Assembly: GCA_004556985.1 (NCBI GenBank)
Contig: SFFC01000172.1
Location: 1 to 5,015 of the forward strand
Length of the DNA: 5,015 nucleotides
DNA from: Clostridiales bacterium
Lineage (GTDB): Bacteria > Bacillota > Clostridia > Christensenellales > Aristaeellaceae
Direction of reading: 5' to 3'
Shown here: positions 4,899 to 5,015 of the stretch, piece after piece
How positions within the stretch are numbered: the first letter of the stretch is position 1
Layout: every line of letters begins with the position of its first letter
Made by a program: the position numbers and the translations under genes
Notes under the pieces: generated by a model
Database searches by the model: none
Seen by the model: the letters and a program-made list of their open reading frames with translations, nothing else
What the model was told of the DNA's origin: nothing

Positions 4899-5015
4899 TT
4901 ACTCCGCCTCGACGTGCATGTCGATCAGGTCGAGCTTTTCAAAGACCCACTGGCCGAGCTCCTCGTCATAGCGGAAGCCGTAGCGCTCCACGCGCACCAT
5001 GCCGTCCACCGTGAT
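4899..5015 (-). CDS. hypothetical protein, C-terminal 38 residues (partial)
   Basis: Read on the minus strand from the right edge, 38 codons end at TAA (4901-4899). The peptide begins ITVDGMVRVERYGFRYDEEL, continues GQWVFEKLDLIDMHVEAE, and is acidic with several aromatic residues. I do not recognise a family. The coding claim rests on its GC-rich third positions, like those of its neighbours, and on the well-placed hairpin terminator just after the stop. It has no membrane segment or known motif in the visible part. It could belong to a longer protein of any function. It reads in the same direction as fucU but is separated from it by a terminator and a promoter. Confidence 0.55.
   Translation of the reverse strand: MTVDGMVRVERYGFRYDEELGQWVFEKLDLIDMHVEAE

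Noticed and set aside
1..5015. Mobile element, CRISPR array, tRNA, rRNA or defence system
   Set aside because: I saw no transposase-like or integrase-like frame, no spaced repeats, no cloverleaf and no target-site duplications. All inverted repeats are explained as terminators or leader structures.

Overview
The window looks like chromosomal housekeeping DNA from a GC-rich member of the Bacillota (Firmicutes). The reasons are the MurAB/MurZ-type MurA, a fragment resembling the mostly firmicute UPF0340 (YwlG-like) family, strong AGGAGG ribosome binding sites, and consensus sigma-A-like promoters in AT-richer gaps between GC-rich genes. A GC-rich clostridial or Negativicutes (Selenomonas-like) bacterium is my guess; no marker in the window settles it.

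Layout, left to right. Positions 1-152 (+) hold the end of a UPF0340-like gene that seems to have lost its middle. A perfectly spaced promoter (156-184) drives murA (238-1509, +), the first committed enzyme of peptidoglycan synthesis, which ends at a clear intrinsic terminator (1564-1592). A second promoter (1625-1653) and a structured leader of about 96 nt lead into an alpha-glucan/glycogen phosphorylase gene (1756-4198, +). That gene is split by a frameshift at a run of five Cs (2667-2671). A bidirectional terminator (4232-4256) separates it from the convergent fucU gene (4296-4730, -), an L-fucose mutarotase with its own extended -10 promoter (4796-4824). A strong hairpin (4846-4879) then ends an unidentified gene that enters from the right edge (4899-5015, -).

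The complete genes do not form one pathway or operon. murA, the phosphorylase gene and fucU each have a promoter and a terminator and look like separate single-gene units: cell-wall precursor synthesis, storage-glucan breakdown and sugar anomer interconversion. I see no mobile element, CRISPR array, tRNA, rRNA or defence gene. I did not find a novel multi-gene system. The observations most worth checking are the phosphorylase frameshift, the apparently collapsed UPF0340-like gene, the phosphorylase leader RNA and an unusual cysteine cluster in FucU.
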